This document shows, one piece after another, positions 34,413 to 43,213 of a stretch of DNA of 64,000 nt (positions are counted from its first letter, which is position 1; each line of letters starts with the position of its first letter). The notes under the pieces are model-generated. The model was not told the DNA's origin and searched no databases. It saw only the letters and a program-made list of their open reading frames with translations. The translations under genes were made by a program, and so were the position numbers. The stretch is taken from contig NZ_MWOK01000010.1 in the NCBI RefSeq assembly GCF_012932145.1, forward strand, positions 62,001-126,000. Reading direction: 5' to 3'. Source of the stretch: Acidovorax sp. SRB_14 (GTDB lineage Bacteria > Pseudomonadota > Gammaproteobacteria > Burkholderiales > Burkholderiaceae_C).

Positions 34413-35090
34413 TCAGCGCTGCACGCGCACCAGGGCCGACTCCACGCCGGCGCCATCGAGCTTTTCCTTGAGCTGCTCGGCATCGTCTCGCTTGCCAAAC
34501 GGACCCACGCGCACGCGGAACACGGTACGGCCATTTTGCTCGCGCTCGCTCACGCGCGCCTCCCAGCCCATCATGGCCAGCTTGGCGCGCTGCGCGTCGG
34601 CGTCAGACTGGGCGCGGAAGGCGCCTGCCTGCACGAAATAATCGAACGGGTCCACGCTGACCGCGGCGGCAGACTTGGACTTGGCCTTGACCAAGTCACC
34701 CAAGGGGTCTGCCGAGGTGGCGGCCTTGGTGGTGCCCGCAGGCGGCGCCTTGCCCGCGACCGCGGGGGGCAATGGCGCTGCAGCAGGGGCGTCGGGCGCA
34801 TGCGCAGCGGCAGGCGGCATGGCCGGGGGCGCTTCTGCCCCCACCGGGCCCGACGCCTCGGGCGCTGTGGTGCGCGCCGGGTTCTTGCCATAGAGTGGTG
34901 AATTGGGGTCCCAGTTTTTGTTCTTCTGCGCTTCGGCCGCGTCCTGGTCGAGGCTGCGCGAGGCGCCCTTGTTCAGAAAGGGCACCGGCACCTTGGTCAC
35001 GTAGACGGCCACGGCCAGCGCCGCCCCCAGCCCGACGACCAGGCCGAAGATGAAGCCCACAATGGTCCCGCCCTGCTGCTGCTTTTTCAT
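34413..35090 (-). CDS. SPOR-domain protein, single-pass membrane
   Basis: A 225-residue protein with a short cytoplasmic start, one membrane segment (GFIFGLVVGLGAALAVAVYV, residues ~11-30) and a Pro/Ala-rich periplasmic linker. The C-terminal SPOR domain (about 147-225: FDYFVQAGAFRAQSDADAQR, FRVRVGPFGKRDDAEQL) binds peptidoglycan lacking stem peptides at the division septum, so an FtsN-like role in cell division is likely. It starts 14 bp after argS, the arrangement seen for FtsN-like genes behind argS in betaproteobacteria. The true FtsN identity is not proven. Confidence 0.85.
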   Translation of the reverse strand: MKKQQQGGTIVGFIFGLVVGLGAALAVAVYVTKVPVPFLNKGASRSLDQDAAEAQKNKNWDPNSPLYGKNPARTTAPEASGPVGAEAPPAMPPAAAHAPDAPAAAPLPPAVAGKAPPAGTTKAATSADPLGDLVKAKSKSAAAVSVDPFDYFVQAGAFRAQSDADAQRAKLAMMGWEARVSEREQNGRTVFRVRVGPFGKRDDAEQLKEKLDGAGVESALVRVQR

Positions 35091-35103
35091 AGGTCCGATT
35101 CCG

Positions 35104-36801
35104 TCACATTCTGCGCGGGGCAGACACGCCCAGCACCGCCAAGCCATTGTGCAGCACCTGCGCGGTGGCGGCGACCAGCGCCAGGCGCGCACGCTTGACG
35201 GCCTCGTCGTCGACCAGGATGCGCTCGGCGTCGTAGTAGCTGTGGTAGCAGGCGGCCAGGTCGCGCAGGTAGAACGTCACGTCGTGCGGTGCCTCGCCCT
35301 CGGTGGCCGCCGTGAGCATGTCGGGGTATTTGGCCAGCTGCAGCATCAGCGCCTGGGCCTGCGGGCCCTCGAGCGCCGAGAGGTCGGCGTTCTTGAGGCC
35401 GGTCACGTCGCCGCCCCAGGCCGTGAGCACCGAGCAGATGCGCGCGTGCGCGTACTGCACGTAGTACACCGGGTTGTCGTTGTTCTGCGCCACAGCCAGA
35501 TCGACATCGAAGGTGTATTCGGTGTCGGGCTTGCGGCTGAGCAGGAAGAAACGCACCGCGTCCTTGCTGGTCCATTCGATCAGGTCGCGCAGCGTCACAT
35601 AGCTGCCCGCGCGCTTGCTGATCTTGACCTCTTCGCCACCCTTGACCACGCGCACCATGGTGTGCAGCACGTAGTCGGGGTAGCCCTGCGGAATGCCGAC
35701 ATCGGCCGCCTGCAGGCCGGCGCGCACGCGCGCGATGGTGCCGTGGTGGTCGGTGCCCTGGATGTTGACGACCTTGGTGAAGCCGCGCTCCCACTTGGCG
35801 ATGTGGTAGGCCACATCGGGCACGAAGTAGGTGTAGCTGCCGTCCTGCTTGCGCATGACGCGGTCCTTGTCGTCGCCGTAGTCGGTGCTCTTGAGCCACA
35901 GCGCGCCGTCCTGCTCATAGGTGTGGCCGTTGGCGATGAGGCGCTGAACCGTGGCCTCGACGCGGCCGCTGGTGTAGAGGCTCGACTCCAGGTAGTACTC
36001 GTCGAACTTCAGATTGAACGCTTGCAGGTCCTTGTCCTGCTCATTGCGCAGGTAGGCCACGGCGAACTGGCGGATGGACTCCGCATCGTCGACGTCGCCG
36101 CTCGCGGTGAATTCGCGGTCGTCGGCCTTGACGGTCTTCTTCGCCAGAAAGTCGTTGGCGATGTCCTGGATGTAGTCGCCGTTGTAGAAGGCCTTGCTCG
36201 CCGGGTTCTCGGGATCGGTGGGCCAGCAGCTGTCGCCGGGCTGGAAACCCTTGGCGCGCAGCTGCGTGCTGTGCGTCAGCGTCTGGATCTGCACGCCGGC
36301 GTCGTTGTAATAGAACTCGCGGTGCACGCTCCAGCCCTGCGTGGCGAACAGGTGGCAGAGCGCATCGCCCAGCGCCGCCTGGCGGCCGTGGCCGACGTGC
36401 AGCGGGCCGGTGGGGTTGGCCGAGACGAACTCGACCAGCACCTTCTCGCCCCGCTCGGGCGCGAAACCGAACCGCGCACCGGCCGCCAGCACCTCGCGCA
36501 CCACTTCCTGCTTGGCGGCGGGCTGGAGGCGAATATTGATGAAACCAGGACCGGCAATCTCGATGTCCGAGACCCAGCGCTGGAAGGCGGGCGTGGCAAG
36601 CAGCGCGCTGCGCAGCGTCTCGGCCAGCTGGCGCGGGTTGAGCTTGAGCGGCTTGGCCAACTGCATGGCGGCCGTGCAGGCGAAGTCGCCATGGGCGGCT
36701 ACTTTAGGGGACTCGAACGCGGCACGGGCGGCCGTGCCAGGGAAAAGGGTGTCCAGCGCGGCCGCAAGCGCGGCCAGCAGGTCTTGTTTGACAGAGAGCA
36801 T
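35104..36801 (-). CDS. argS: Arginyl-tRNA synthetase
   Basis: A 565-residue class I aminoacyl-tRNA synthetase. An N-terminal tRNA-recognition domain (to ~105) precedes the HIGH motif in [14 protein letters not shown]. The KMSKS region appears as [19 protein letters not shown], a degenerate form typical for ArgRS. The C-terminal anticodon-binding domain ends [20 protein letters not shown]...LGVSAPRRM, the usual ArgRS end. ATG 36801 starts [16 protein letters not shown]. It probably leads an argS-SPOR-dsbA transcript that ends at the terminator described. It is divergent from psiF. Confidence 0.97.
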   Translation of the reverse strand: MLSVKQDLLAALAAALDTLFPGTAARAAFESPKVAAHGDFACTAAMQLAKPLKLNPRQLAETLRSALLATPAFQRWVSDIEIAGPGFINIRLQPAAKQEVVREVLAAGARFGFAPERGEKVLVEFVSANPTGPLHVGHGRQAALGDALCHLFATQGWSVHREFYYNDAGVQIQTLTHSTQLRAKGFQPGDSCWPTDPENPASKAFYNGDYIQDIANDFLAKKTVKADDREFTASGDVDDAESIRQFAVAYLRNEQDKDLQAFNLKFDEYYLESSLYTSGRVEATVQRLIANGHTYEQDGALWLKSTDYGDDKDRVMRKQDGSYTYFVPDVAYHIAKWERGFTKVVNIQGTDHHGTIARVRAGLQAADVGIPQGYPDYVLHTMVRVVKGGEEVKISKRAGSYVTLRDLIEWTSKDAVRFFLLSRKPDTEYTFDVDLAVAQNNDNPVYYVQYAHARICSVLTAWGGDVTGLKNADLSALEGPQAQALMLQLAKYPDMLTAATEGEAPHDVTFYLRDLAACYHSYYDAERILVDDEAVKRARLALVAATAQVLHNGLAVLGVSAPRRM

Positions 36802-36926
36802 GGCCCGATTTTACGGGGCCGGGAAATGGCAGCTGCGCTGCGCGTCAATCGCATTGTGGGCGCTGCCGTTGTGTGGTGAAATTCCGCCGGGGTGGCCCCT
36901 CACCCATCCCCCTTAAAGGAGACTCC

Positions 36927-37208
36927 ATGAAACAGCTTCTTTCCCTGACCGCGCTGGGCCTGGCCCTGTCCCTGGGTGCGGCACATGCCGCCGACAACGC
37001 CACACCCTCGGCGCAGCAATCCAAGATGGCCAGCTGCAACACTGACGCCAAGGGCATGAAGGGAGACGAGCGCAAAGCCTTCATGAAAAACTGCCTGAGC
37101 CACAAACCCGCCACGCAGCAGGACAAGATGAAGACCTGCAACACCGACGCCAAAGGCATGAAGGGCGATGAACGCAAGGCGTTCATGGCCCAATGCCTCA
37201 AGAAGTGA
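36927..37208 (+). CDS. PsiF-type secreted protein with two tandem repeats
   Basis: A 93-residue exported protein. The signal peptide (MKQLLSLTALGLALSLG) is cleaved after Ala21. Two near-identical PsiF repeats follow: SKMASCNTDAKGMKGDERKA and DKMKTCNTDAKGMKGDERKA. Each carries a CNTDAKGMKGDERKAFM core, 34 residues apart, and ends in a Cys. PsiF is phosphate-starvation inducible in E. coli, but its function is unknown. An AAAGGAG ribosome binding site precedes ATG 36927. A perfect terminator lies after the stop, so this is a single-gene transcript. No Pho box was recognised. Confidence 0.9.
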   Translation: MKQLLSLTALGLALSLGAAHAADNATPSAQQSKMASCNTDAKGMKGDERKAFMKNCLSHKPATQQDKMKTCNTDAKGMKGDERKAFMAQCLKK

Positions 37209-37228
37209 CGCGGCACACCGCGCGCCAC

Positions 37229-37257
37229 CCGCCTGTCCCGCCAGGCGGTTTTTTTTT
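37229..37257 (+). terminator. Rho-independent terminator after psiF
   Basis: CCGCCTG (37229-37235) pairs with CAGGCGG (37242-37248) over a six-base loop and is followed by nine T. Confidence 0.93.
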
Positions 37258-37280
37258 GCCGCAATGCATCCGCCTACGAT

Positions 37281-38327
37281 ATGACGCCCCTACCACCGCC
37301 CCCTGCGAACCCTACGGCCCCTGACATGCCCCACGCTGGCGTCCCGGCGCCCCGCGCCACCCGGATCCCCTCCATTTCCTGCGTGCTGCCGGCCTACAAC
37401 GAGGGCCAGAACCTGGCCCAGGTGGTACCGCAGGTGCTGGCATCGCTGCACGCGCTGTCGCCCCAGGTGGAGGTGCTGGTGGTCGACGACGGCAGCCGCG
37501 ACGACACGGCCGCCGTGGCGCGCGCGCTGTGCGCGGCGCACCCGGGCGTGGTGCTGATCGAGCTGTCGCGCAATTTCGGCAAGGAAGCGGCGCTGACCGC
37601 TGGACTCGACGCCGCGCGCGGCGAGGTCGTCGTGCTGATGGACGCCGACGGCCAGCACCCGGCCGCCCTGCTGCCGCAGATGCTGGAAAAATGGCAGCAA
37701 GGCAGCGACGTCGTGTATGCCGTGCGGCGCACGCGCGACGACCAGTCGCCGCTGCACGCGCGTCTGGCGCACCTGTTCTACCGCCTCGTCAACTGGGGCA
37801 GCCGGGTCGCCATTCCGGCCGACGCGGGCGACTTCCGCTGGATGGACCGCAAGGTGGTCGACGCCCTGAAAGCGCTGCCCGAGCGCAACCGCTTCATGAA
37901 GGGCCTGTACGCCTGGGTCGGCTTTCAGAGCACGGCGCTGGATTACCTGCCCCTGCCGCGCACCCAGGGCCACAGCAGCTTCGGGCTGCGCGGCGCGTTT
38001 TCGCTAGCGCTGACCGGCATGGTGGCGTTCTCTTCAACCCCGCTGCGTGCGCTGTCGCTGCTGGGCCTGCTGCTGTCCATGGCTTCATTGGCCTACGGCC
38101 TGTGGGTGGTGCTCGAGTACTTCTGGCTCGGCATCGAGGTGCCGGGCTATGCCACGCTGGCGGCAGGCATGATGTTTTTGAGCGGCATCCAGTTGCTGTC
38201 GATCGGCGTGCTCGCCGAGTACGTGGGCCGCATCTACGAAGAGGTCAAGCGCCGCCCGTCCTACCTGGTGAGCGAGCGCAGCGGCGCAGGCTTGGCGCAG
38301 GACGGCGCAGACCGCCCCGGCGCATGA
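37281..38327 (+). CDS. Family 2 polyprenyl-phosphate glycosyltransferase (ArnC/DPM1-like)
   Basis: A 348-residue membrane-anchored transferase. The GT-A domain has SCVLPAYNEGQNL, VDDGSRDDTA, the DxD motif in LMDADGQHP, RRTRDDQSPLHARLAH and the FRWMDRKVVDAL region. Two C-terminal membrane helices follow (residues ~250-310). Such enzymes load a sugar onto undecaprenyl phosphate on the cytoplasmic side. The next genes encode GtrA, an ArnT-like transferase and a YdjC-type deacetylase. By analogy with Francisella FlmF2 or Bordetella LgmA it may attach GlcNAc or GalNAc for lipid A modification. The start could be ATG 37281 or 37326. Confidence 0.9.
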   Translation: MTPLPPPPANPTAPDMPHAGVPAPRATRIPSISCVLPAYNEGQNLAQVVPQVLASLHALSPQVEVLVVDDGSRDDTAAVARALCAAHPGVVLIELSRNFGKEAALTAGLDAARGEVVVLMDADGQHPAALLPQMLEKWQQGSDVVYAVRRTRDDQSPLHARLAHLFYRLVNWGSRVAIPADAGDFRWMDRKVVDALKALPERNRFMKGLYAWVGFQSTALDYLPLPRTQGHSSFGLRGAFSLALTGMVAFSSTPLRALSLLGLLLSMASLAYGLWVVLEYFWLGIEVPGYATLAAGMMFLSGIQLLSIGVLAEYVGRIYEEVKRRPSYLVSERSGAGLAQDGADRPGA

Positions 38328-38698
38328 GCGCGGCGCGCACGGGCTTGTGGTTTCTGGCCGTCGGCGGCACCGCGGCGCTCACCCACATGGCGGTGTTCGC
38401 GCTGGCGCAGCGCTGGCTGTGGCCCGAGGCGGCCAACGCGCTGGGCTTTGGCGTGGCCTTTTTGGTCAGCTTTGCGGGCCACCGGCGGCTGAGCTTCCAT
38501 GGTGCCGGCACCACGCTGGCGCAGAGCCTCGCACGCTTTGGCGCCACGGCGCTGGCCGGCTTTGCCGTCAATGAACTCGCGTTCGTGCTGCTGCTGCGCG
38601 TGGCGGGCTGGCCGTCATGGCTGGCGCTGGTCACCGCCATGGGGCTCGCAGCCGGCCAGACCTTTGTGCTCAGCCGGTTCTGGGCCTTCCGGCGCTGA
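38324..38698 (+). CDS. GtrA-family membrane protein, putative flippase for lipid-linked sugar
   Basis: A 124-residue protein with four membrane segments (about 8-28, 34-52, 65-88, 95-118) and the GtrA signature GVAFLVSFAGHRRLSFHG. GtrA proteins are thought to move undecaprenyl-phosphate sugars across the inner membrane. The four-base overlap with the glycosyltransferase (ATGA) implies coupled translation and a shared lipid-linked substrate. The last 84 bp overlap the C-terminal codons of the ArnT-like gene on the other strand. Confidence 0.88.
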   Translation: MSAARTGLWFLAVGGTAALTHMAVFALAQRWLWPEAANALGFGVAFLVSFAGHRRLSFHGAGTTLAQSLARFGATALAGFAVNELAFVLLLRVAGWPSWLALVTAMGLAAGQTFVLSRFWAFRR

Positions 38699-40189
38699 GC
38701 GCCACAGGCTCCAGCCCGCACCGCGCTGCACCGCCACCCAGCCGGCGGGAATCTGCGCCGCGGGCAGCGCGTTCGGCGCCACCAGCCAGCGCCCCGGCTG
38801 CTGCGCAGCGGATGCGAGCACCTCGGGCGTTTGCAGCACGCGCCCGGCAGCGGCGTCGAAGTCGGCGCCTTCAAACAGCTCGCGACGCCAGTTGTCGCCC
38901 GCCGAGCGGCGCAACGCCGTCCAGTCCTGCACCACCACCATGGGCTGCACGGACTGGGTGTAGAACGGCAGGTCGTACGGGTATTCGCCGAGCGCATACA
39001 CCGTGTCGGATGGGCGCGCCTGGCAGGCCAGCGTGCGCGCGATGTCCTGCGTGCCATGGCGCGCCGCATATCGGCCCGCCAGCCCATGGACCGCCACGGC
39101 CACGGCCACGGCCAGCAGGCAGAGCGCGCCCCACAGGGCGCGCTCCCAGCGGTGGCCGCCGAGCCAGCGCTGCCAGCCCAGCGCGGCCAGCAAGGCCAGG
39201 GGCGGCATCACCGGCAGCACGTAGCCGACGATCTTGGAGTTCGGCACCGAGAAGAAGCCGACGATGGCGACGATCCAGATCCAGCACAGCAGCCAGACCG
39301 GCCGCGCTATTGAATCAGTAGCTGCTTGCGCAGACTGGACGGGCGCTTTGACCTGATTCAATGCAAAAATCACCCAGGGAAAGAACAGGCCGGCCAGCGC
39401 CGGCAGGTAGAACCACCAGGGCCGGGGGTTGTTGAACGCCGTGCCGGTGTAGCGGCCGAACTGCTGCACGCCAAACAGGTAGCCGACAAAGTCCGGGTAC
39501 TGCCGCTGGGCCAGCACGAACCACGGCAGGGCAATCACGGCGAACAGCGCCAGTCCGCTGGCCCAGGGCAGGCGCAGCGCCTTGGGCAACTGGCGCGTCC
39601 AGAGCAGCCAGACCAGCAGCACCAGCCCCGGCAAGGCCAGGCCGATCAGCCCCTTGGAGAGCACGCCCAGCGCGCAGGCCACAAAACCCAGGCGCGCCAG
39701 CGCGGCATGGGGGCGCGGGCCGTGCAGGAAGGCCAGCGCGAAGCTCCAGATGGCAACGCCTATCCACGCGGCGACCAGCATGTCGTGGTTCACGTACTGC
39801 CCGGCCGCCAGAAACGACAGGCTGGTGCCCAGCATCAGCGCCGCGCGCCGTGCCACCGCGGGCGGGGCCACCTGCAGCGCCGCCAGGTACACGGTCACCA
39901 TCATCAGCCCCGCGTGCAGGGCCGGCGCCAGGCGCGCCGCCCAGACCCCGGCGCCGAAGACGGCCATGGCGAGCGCCTGCAGCCAGTGCAGCAGCGGCGG
40001 CTTGTGGAAGAAGGGAATGCCGTCGAGCCGCGGCGTCAGCCAGTCGCCCGAGACCAGCATCCAGCGGCCGATTTCGGCATAGCGCCCCTCGTCGGGCAGG
40101 GCCAGCGGGCGCAAGCCCGCGAGGACCAGCAGCAGCGCCCACAGCGCGCCCATCATCAGCCAGGATTTTCGGGATCCGGTCAGGCGCAT
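38615..40189 (-). CDS. ArnT-like aminosugar transferase (GT83/GT39), inner membrane
   Basis: A 524-residue polytopic transferase with about 12 membrane segments and a periplasmic C-terminal domain. The family motif LPDEGRYAEIGRWML (Asp33, Glu34) and GIPFFHKPPLLHWLQA mark it as ArnT/FlmK-like. Such enzymes transfer an amino sugar from undecaprenyl phosphate to lipid A phosphates. Residues ~275-294 (QVKAPVQSAQAATDSIAR) derive from a dispersed repeat in frame. The last ~28 residues extend past the usual end and are antisense to gtrA. Transcribed towards gtrA and away from the deacetylase start, it has the same strand as the next two genes and probably their promoter. Confidence 0.88.
   Translation of the reverse strand: MRLTGSRKSWLMMGALWALLLVLAGLRPLALPDEGRYAEIGRWMLVSGDWLTPRLDGIPFFHKPPLLHWLQALAMAVFGAGVWAARLAPALHAGLMMVTVYLAALQVAPPAVARRAALMLGTSLSFLAAGQYVNHDMLVAAWIGVAIWSFALAFLHGPRPHAALARLGFVACALGVLSKGLIGLALPGLVLLVWLLWTRQLPKALRLPWASGLALFAVIALPWFVLAQRQYPDFVGYLFGVQQFGRYTGTAFNNPRPWWFYLPALAGLFFPWVIFALNQVKAPVQSAQAATDSIARPVWLLCWIWIVAIVGFFSVPNSKIVGYVLPVMPPLALLAALGWQRWLGGHRWERALWGALCLLAVAVAVAVHGLAGRYAARHGTQDIARTLACQARPSDTVYALGEYPYDLPFYTQSVQPMVVVQDWTALRRSAGDNWRRELFEGADFDAAAGRVLQTPEVLASAAQQPGRWLVAPNALPAAQIPAGWVAVQRGAGWSLWRSAPEGPEPAEHKGLAGCEPHGGDQRQP
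39307..39366 (+). repeat. Dispersed repeat copy inside the ArnT-like gene
   Basis: CTATTGAATCAGTAGCTGCTTGCGCA..CTGGACGGGCGCTTTGACCTGATTCAATG in family order. It keeps the host gene open on the opposite strand and encodes an extramembrane loop. Confidence 0.6.
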
Positions 40190-40205
40190 GTGCAGTGGGG
40201 CCCGG

Positions 40206-41024
40206 TCACGCGGGCGCCGCAGGGAAGAGATCGTGGCCGCGTGCCAGGCGCACATCCGCAGCGGCCAGCGCCTGCGCGAACGCAGCGCTGGCCAGGTAGG
40301 CGCCTTCGCGCGCGCGCGCCGCCCCGATGGCGTCGTCCGCGTCGGCGCGGTCGGCGGGGTGGCACATCAGCACCGTGCCCGCGGGCGCTGTGCGCAGCCA
40401 GCGCTGCATGTGCTGCGCATACGCCGCGGTGTCGCCCGAAAAATCGTAAATACCCGACAGCACCTCCGCATGCGGCAGCCCCGCGCGGTTGGCTTGGCGC
40501 ACCAGGGCCTGCGCGCCCCAGGCCGCAATGGTGCGCGCCTTGAGGTCGCGCTGGCCCGGCGGCGCCAGCGACACGCGCAGCCAGGGCGGATGCTGCGGGT
40601 AGCGCCGCTGCACGGCCTCGACCAGCGCCTCGCGGATGCCGCGGAACTGCTGCACATGCTGGTGGCCGTCGATGTGGTCGGGCGGCGCCTTCCAGTGCGC
40701 CTCGAACGCGTCGAGCTGGCGCTCGACCACGGCGCGCACGGCATCGGCGCGCAAGGCCCCGAGGGCAGCCCACAGCATCAGGGCCGGCAAGGGCTGGCCG
40801 TGCCCCGCCGCCAGGGCGAACGCGCTGGTCCAGTCCAGGTGCAGCCCCACATCCACCTGGCCGCGCAGCGGCTGCAGCCGGGCCACATCCTCGCGCCAGC
40901 GCGGCGACAGCACCATGGCGCTGGTCGCGCTCAGGCGCCCCTGGGCGGCCAGCGCGGCGATCGCGCGCGACACGCCCTCGCTCAGGGCGAAGTCGTCGGC
41001 GCACAAGACCAGGGCGCGCGCCAT
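40206..41024 (-). CDS. ChbG/HpnK (YdjC)-family deacetylase, NaxD/LgmC-like candidate
   Basis: A 272-residue metal-dependent deacetylase. The N-terminal MARALVLCADDFALSEGVSR carries the metal-binding Asp pair (Asp10/Asp11). HIDGHQHVQQF supplies His ligands and MCHPAD the late active-site motif. Francisella NaxD of this family deacetylates undecaprenyl-phosphate N-acetylhexosamine before an ArnT-like enzyme uses it. The gene sits 16 bp upstream of the ArnT-like gene, supporting the same job here. ATG 41024 is directly behind the stop of the preceding GT39 gene (1 bp gap). An alternative is diacetylchitobiose or hopanoid deacetylation. Confidence 0.85.
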   Translation of the reverse strand: MARALVLCADDFALSEGVSRAIAALAAQGRLSATSAMVLSPRWREDVARLQPLRGQVDVGLHLDWTSAFALAAGHGQPLPALMLWAALGALRADAVRAVVERQLDAFEAHWKAPPDHIDGHQHVQQFRGIREALVEAVQRRYPQHPPWLRVSLAPPGQRDLKARTIAAWGAQALVRQANRAGLPHAEVLSGIYDFSGDTAAYAQHMQRWLRTAPAGTVLMCHPADRADADDAIGAARAREGAYLASAAFAQALAAADVRLARGHDLFPAAPA

Positions 41025-41025
41025 C

Positions 41026-42579
41026 TCAGTGGCTCGCCGGGTCCGCGCCTGTGCCGACTTGCACCGACCAGCCCCAGCCGCCACGCACCCGGTGGGCATC
41101 CTCGGGGCCGGTGCCCGGCGGCCACAGGTTCAGCACCCCCAGGCGCTCGGGCTCGCCCGGTGCAATCCAGGGACTCACGGCCAGGTTGCCGTCGATCAGC
41201 ACGCGGGGCTGCTCGGGCAGCCACAGTGCCACAACGCCACTGACCGTGGCGGGCCCGCGGATGATGGAAATGGGGCCGCCCAACGCTTGCCGCGCCGGGC
41301 CGGCCACGGCCAGTGCCAGCTCCTCGGACGCAAATTCTCGCCAATGCGGCGAACGCGGCCGGTGGCGTCCGAACGCGGAGGAGTCGTACGACTGCCACAC
41401 CAGCAGGGCCTGCAGCAGCACAAAGAACACGCCCCCCAGCACCAGCACCCGGCGCACAGCGAGGGCCTCTTCGCGCAGGCGCAGCCAAGCCATGAGGGCA
41501 GGCACCGTCCACATCGCAAAGGCCGTGCCCCATTGCAACTGCAGGTCCACGCCGCCCAGCACACCCATGGCCGCCATGAATAAGGGCGGCAGCAGGCCCC
41601 AGCACAGCAGGACCGAGGCACCACGCTCCGCTGTCTGCGCAGCATGCTGCGGACCAGCGCTTGGCGGCAGGCGCGCACCGGGCGCCGCCAAGCGGCGCTG
41701 CGCCCACCAAACGGCAACCAGCAGCAAGAGGGCCGGCAGGCAGCGGTTGAGCAGCCAGTCCGCCAGCCATTTCGTCGATGCGGTCAGGCGCTCGACGGGG
41801 CCCAGCTGGGCGCCCAGCGACGACTGCATCGCATAGGCGATGGGGCCGCGCTCCTGCTGCAGCAGCCACAGCGCATGGGGCAGGACCAGCGCCAGCGCGA
41901 CCGCGACCGCCAGCACCAGGCCGCGGCGCTGCAGCGGGTCGCGCCACAGGCCGTGGCGCGCAAACAGCCACAACCCGCACAGCGCCGTGACCGCGTACTG
42001 GTACTTGCTGAGCATGCCCGCTGCGGCCACGACGCCCAGCGCCAGCCACCAGCGCAGCTGCGGCCGCGTGAGGATGCGCCACCACAGCCAGGCACTCGCC
42101 GCGACCCACAGCGTGAGCGCCGTGTTGTGGTTGTAGTAGTACAGCCGGCCGTTGTAGAAAGTGATGCACAGCGCCGCCAGCAACCCCACCAGGGCGTAGT
42201 GCCGACCGTACATTTCGCGCAGCAGTGCCGCGTAGAGCGCCAGGGAAGCCAGCGTGCACAGCGCGCCCAGCAGGTAGCTCGACCAGGCAGACCATCCGGC
42301 CACCTGCACAAAGGCCCAGAGGGCCCAGGTGGGCAGTGGCGGGTGCTTGTAGTAGCCCCACTGCAGCGAGCGCACCCAGGTGAGCTGCTCGATGTTGTCG
42401 GCCGGCGGACTCAGTGCCACGCTGCTCAGGTGCCACAGCCACAGCACGCCAAACAGCCCGAGGATCGCCCACGTCCAGTCAACGCTTGCGAGCCCCTGCA
42501 GCGCGTGCTGCGCGCCGCGCGCAGGCGCGGCGGCGCCCGGCGGCGGTGGGGTGGTCATCTGCGCATCGGCACGCGTCAT
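41026..42579 (-). CDS. Family 39 glycosyltransferase, polytopic membrane protein
   Basis: A ~517-residue PMT_2-type transferase with 10-12 membrane segments. Motifs are DNIEQLTWVRSLQWGYYKHP followed by PLPTWALWAF, and RLYYYNHNTALTLW. The pattern D-x-x-E plus GYYKHPPLP is typical of bacterial GT39 proteins that use polyprenyl-phosphate sugars. It is the first gene of a three-gene run with the deacetylase and the ArnT-like gene. It is a second, distinct transferase, and acceptor and sugar are unknown. Two starts are possible (ATG 42579 or 42558). Confidence 0.85.
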   Translation of the reverse strand: MTRADAQMTTPPPPGAAAPARGAQHALQGLASVDWTWAILGLFGVLWLWHLSSVALSPPADNIEQLTWVRSLQWGYYKHPPLPTWALWAFVQVAGWSAWSSYLLGALCTLASLALYAALLREMYGRHYALVGLLAALCITFYNGRLYYYNHNTALTLWVAASAWLWWRILTRPQLRWWLALGVVAAAGMLSKYQYAVTALCGLWLFARHGLWRDPLQRRGLVLAVAVALALVLPHALWLLQQERGPIAYAMQSSLGAQLGPVERLTASTKWLADWLLNRCLPALLLLVAVWWAQRRLAAPGARLPPSAGPQHAAQTAERGASVLLCWGLLPPLFMAAMGVLGGVDLQLQWGTAFAMWTVPALMAWLRLREEALAVRRVLVLGGVFFVLLQALLVWQSYDSSAFGRHRPRSPHWREFASEELALAVAGPARQALGGPISIIRGPATVSGVVALWLPEQPRVLIDGNLAVSPWIAPGEPERLGVLNLWPPGTGPEDAHRVRGGWGWSVQVGTGADPASH

Positions 42580-42709
42580 ACAAGGTCCTGGGATTCTGCG
42601 TGGCATGCGCCTGGGCGCAGCCGGGTCACTCAAAGCGCAAAGCCGCGGCTCGAGCGTGCGCCTACAGCCAGAGCCTTCGGAGCGGGCCTACATTTTGTCA
42701 CACTGCGAC

Positions 42710-43156
42710 CTACCAGCCGCGCGCCCAGAACACCGCCACCACAGCGATCACGGGCAGCAGATGCGACTGCACCATCACCAGGCGGCGCACGCGGGCCACT
42801 TCGTCCGCGGCGGGCAGGGCCCCAGTGGCGTACAGGGCACGGCGCCAGCGCCGAAAGGCCAGCGTGGGACGGATGGACAGCAGCACCATCACCACGAACA
42901 GCGCCACCTTGAGGTGCAGCAGCGGTTGCGTGGCGTACCAGGACGCCCCTTTGATGCCCCAGAACACGCGCGCCAGGCCGGTGGCCAGCAGCACCACGGC
43001 GGTGATGCCATAGATCAGGTCCAGGCGCGCCAGGCGCGCCACCACGGCGGCGTTGAGCCATTCGGTGCGGCACAGGGCCGCCTGGCTCGAGAGAAAGACC
43101 ACCAGGGTCAGGATGGCCACCAGATGCAGGCTGGCCAGAACGGCTTCGAGGGTCAT
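42710..43156 (-). CDS. DUF2214 family membrane protein
   Basis: A 148-residue protein with four membrane segments: LHLVAILTLVVFLSSQAAL, LIYGITAVVLLATGLARVF, VALFVVMVLLSIRPTLAF and LLPVIAVVAVFWARGW. It fits the uncharacterised DUF2214 family, which resembles small cytochrome-like membrane proteins; His12 and a second His in QPLLHLK and QSHLLP could bind cofactors. ATG 43156 is preferred. It lies between the GT39 gene and a LysR regulator, all on the minus strand, with gaps of 130 and 57 bp. Confidence 0.75.
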   Translation of the reverse strand: MTLEAVLASLHLVAILTLVVFLSSQAALCRTEWLNAAVVARLARLDLIYGITAVVLLATGLARVFWGIKGASWYATQPLLHLKVALFVVMVLLSIRPTLAFRRWRRALYATGALPAADEVARVRRLVMVQSHLLPVIAVVAVFWARGW

Positions 43157-43213
43157 TGCAAGTCCTTGTACATGGGCCGGGGCGAAGCCGGAGGCGCCCA
43201 CGGCACCACCGCC

